DNA of 15,787 nucleotides from Proteobacteria bacterium UBA1278 (lineage in GTDB: Bacteria; Pseudomonadota; Gammaproteobacteria; Comchoanobacterales; Comchoanobacteraceae), in contig DBUY01000062.1 in assembly GCA_002308435.1 (NCBI GenBank), forward strand, positions 1-15,787, in the 5' to 3' direction. The notes beneath the pieces are model-generated. The model was not told where the DNA came from, did not search any database, and saw nothing but the letters and a program-made list of their open reading frames with translations. Both the position numbers and the translations under genes were made by a program. Every line of letters begins with the position of its first letter. Position 1 is the first letter of the stretch. Positions 15,448 through 15,787 of the stretch are shown in pieces.

Positions 15448-15552
15448 AGACCTAGACGCAGCCCTAAGCTAAGCACCCTACTTTTTCACGTTCTGAGCAA
15501 TGAAATACCGATGTGAACCTGCGTAGAGTGGACATTATGCCACCTAGAGAGA

Positions 15553-15629
15553 TGGGGTGAACGATGGGACTCGAACCCACGACAACCGGAATCACAATCC
15601 GGGGCTCTACCAACTGAGCTACGCTCACC
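15553..15629 (-). tRNA. tRNA-His(GTG)
   Basis: On the minus strand the acceptor GTGAGCG pairs with CGTTCAC, the anticodon loop TTGTGAT has anticodon GTG, and the T-arm is GTGGG-TTCGAGT-CCCAT. The extra 5' G (G-1, base 15629) opposite the discriminator C is present, as required by histidyl-tRNA synthetase. The CCA is encoded (15553-15555). Confidence 0.95.
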
Positions 15630-15639
15630 ATACTTGTTA

Positions 15640-15713
15640 CACGCCTGGCAGGGCTCGAACCTGCAACCCTCGGCTTAGAAGGCCGATGCTCTATCCAGTT
15701 GAGCTACAGGCGC
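15640..15713 (-). tRNA. tRNA-Arg(TCT), CCA not encoded
   Basis: The acceptor GCGCCTG pairs with CAGGCGT (one G-T), the anticodon loop TTCTAAG gives anticodon TCT (AGA codon), and the T-arm is GCAGG-TTCGAGC-CCTGC. The discriminator is G (15640), after which the sequence reads TAA and not CCA. The tRNA-His 5' end lies only 10 bases downstream. Confidence 0.93.
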
Positions 15714-15731
15714 AATCTTCTAAAGACGTGC

Positions 15732-15787
15732 TCGGGGAGGAGGGATTCGAACCCCCGACATCCTGCTCCCAAAGCAGGCGCGCTACC
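15732..15787 (-). tRNA. tRNA-Pro(TGG), 5' end beyond the window
   Basis: The 3' portion is visible: anticodon stem CCTGC/GCAGG with loop TTTGGGA (anticodon TGG), T-arm GGGGG-TTCGAAT-CCCTC, acceptor 3' strand CTCCCCG and discriminator A (15732). The next three bases read GCA, not CCA. The D-arm and the 5' acceptor strand are cut by the right edge. Confidence 0.9.

Noticed and set aside
12275..15552. Genomic island with integrase and attachment repeats at the tRNA genes
   Set aside because: No integrase, recombinase or duplicated tRNA 3' end is visible on either side; only gene order suggests an insertion.

Overview
The window looks like chromosome of a gammaproteobacterium with moderate GC (by eye mid-40s percent). 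The evidence is the minus-strand chaperone/protease block tig-clpP-clpX-lon (12167 down to 6597), whose products read most like gammaproteobacterial proteins, with a Pro-Arg-His...Leu set of tRNA genes upstream of tig, an arrangement I recall from Pseudomonas and relatives. I cannot name the genus. Several proteins match no family I recognise, which suggests a lineage far from the model species.

Layout from left to right. Bases 1-1294 (minus) hold phhB (pterin-4a-carbinolamine dehydratase) followed by a large hydrophilic unknown CDS that runs off the left edge. Bases 1311-4872 (plus) hold two small unknown genes (a membrane protein and a soluble protein), a double hairpin terminator, and a tandem pair of Bcr/CflA-type MFS exporters. 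Bases 4864-6509 (minus) hold two unknown genes whose products share an N-terminal sequence module; they sit downstream of lon, where many gammaproteobacteria have hupB. Bases 6597-12274 (minus) hold lon, clpX, clpP, tig and tRNA-Leu(TAG), with a clear sigma-70 promoter ahead of the tRNA. Bases 12404-15447 (plus) hold a large unknown membrane-anchored protein, a Nudix hydrolase and a small acidic Ser/Asp-rich protein. Bases 15553-15787 (minus) hold tRNA-His(GTG), tRNA-Arg(TCT) and the 3' part of tRNA-Pro(TGG).

Functionally, trigger factor catches nascent chains, and ClpXP and Lon degrade folded and misfolded substrates; tight spacing (tig/clpP overlap by 1 nt, clpX/lon gap 8 nt) supports co-expression, with a probable extra promoter ahead of clpX. 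The plus-strand block at 12404-15447 separates tRNA-His from tRNA-Leu and opposes them in direction, so it looks like an insertion into an ancestral tRNA-tig locus. The least explained parts are the paired downstream-of-lon orphans with the shared module, and the 3-kb block inside the tRNA cluster. No CRISPR array, insertion sequence, rRNA or clear phage gene was seen. No gap longer than about 200 bases lacks a gene; the larger gaps (1295-1445, 2236-2397, 5872-6068, 12275-12403, 15448-15552) are covered in the entries, and 15448-15552 shows nothing I can support.
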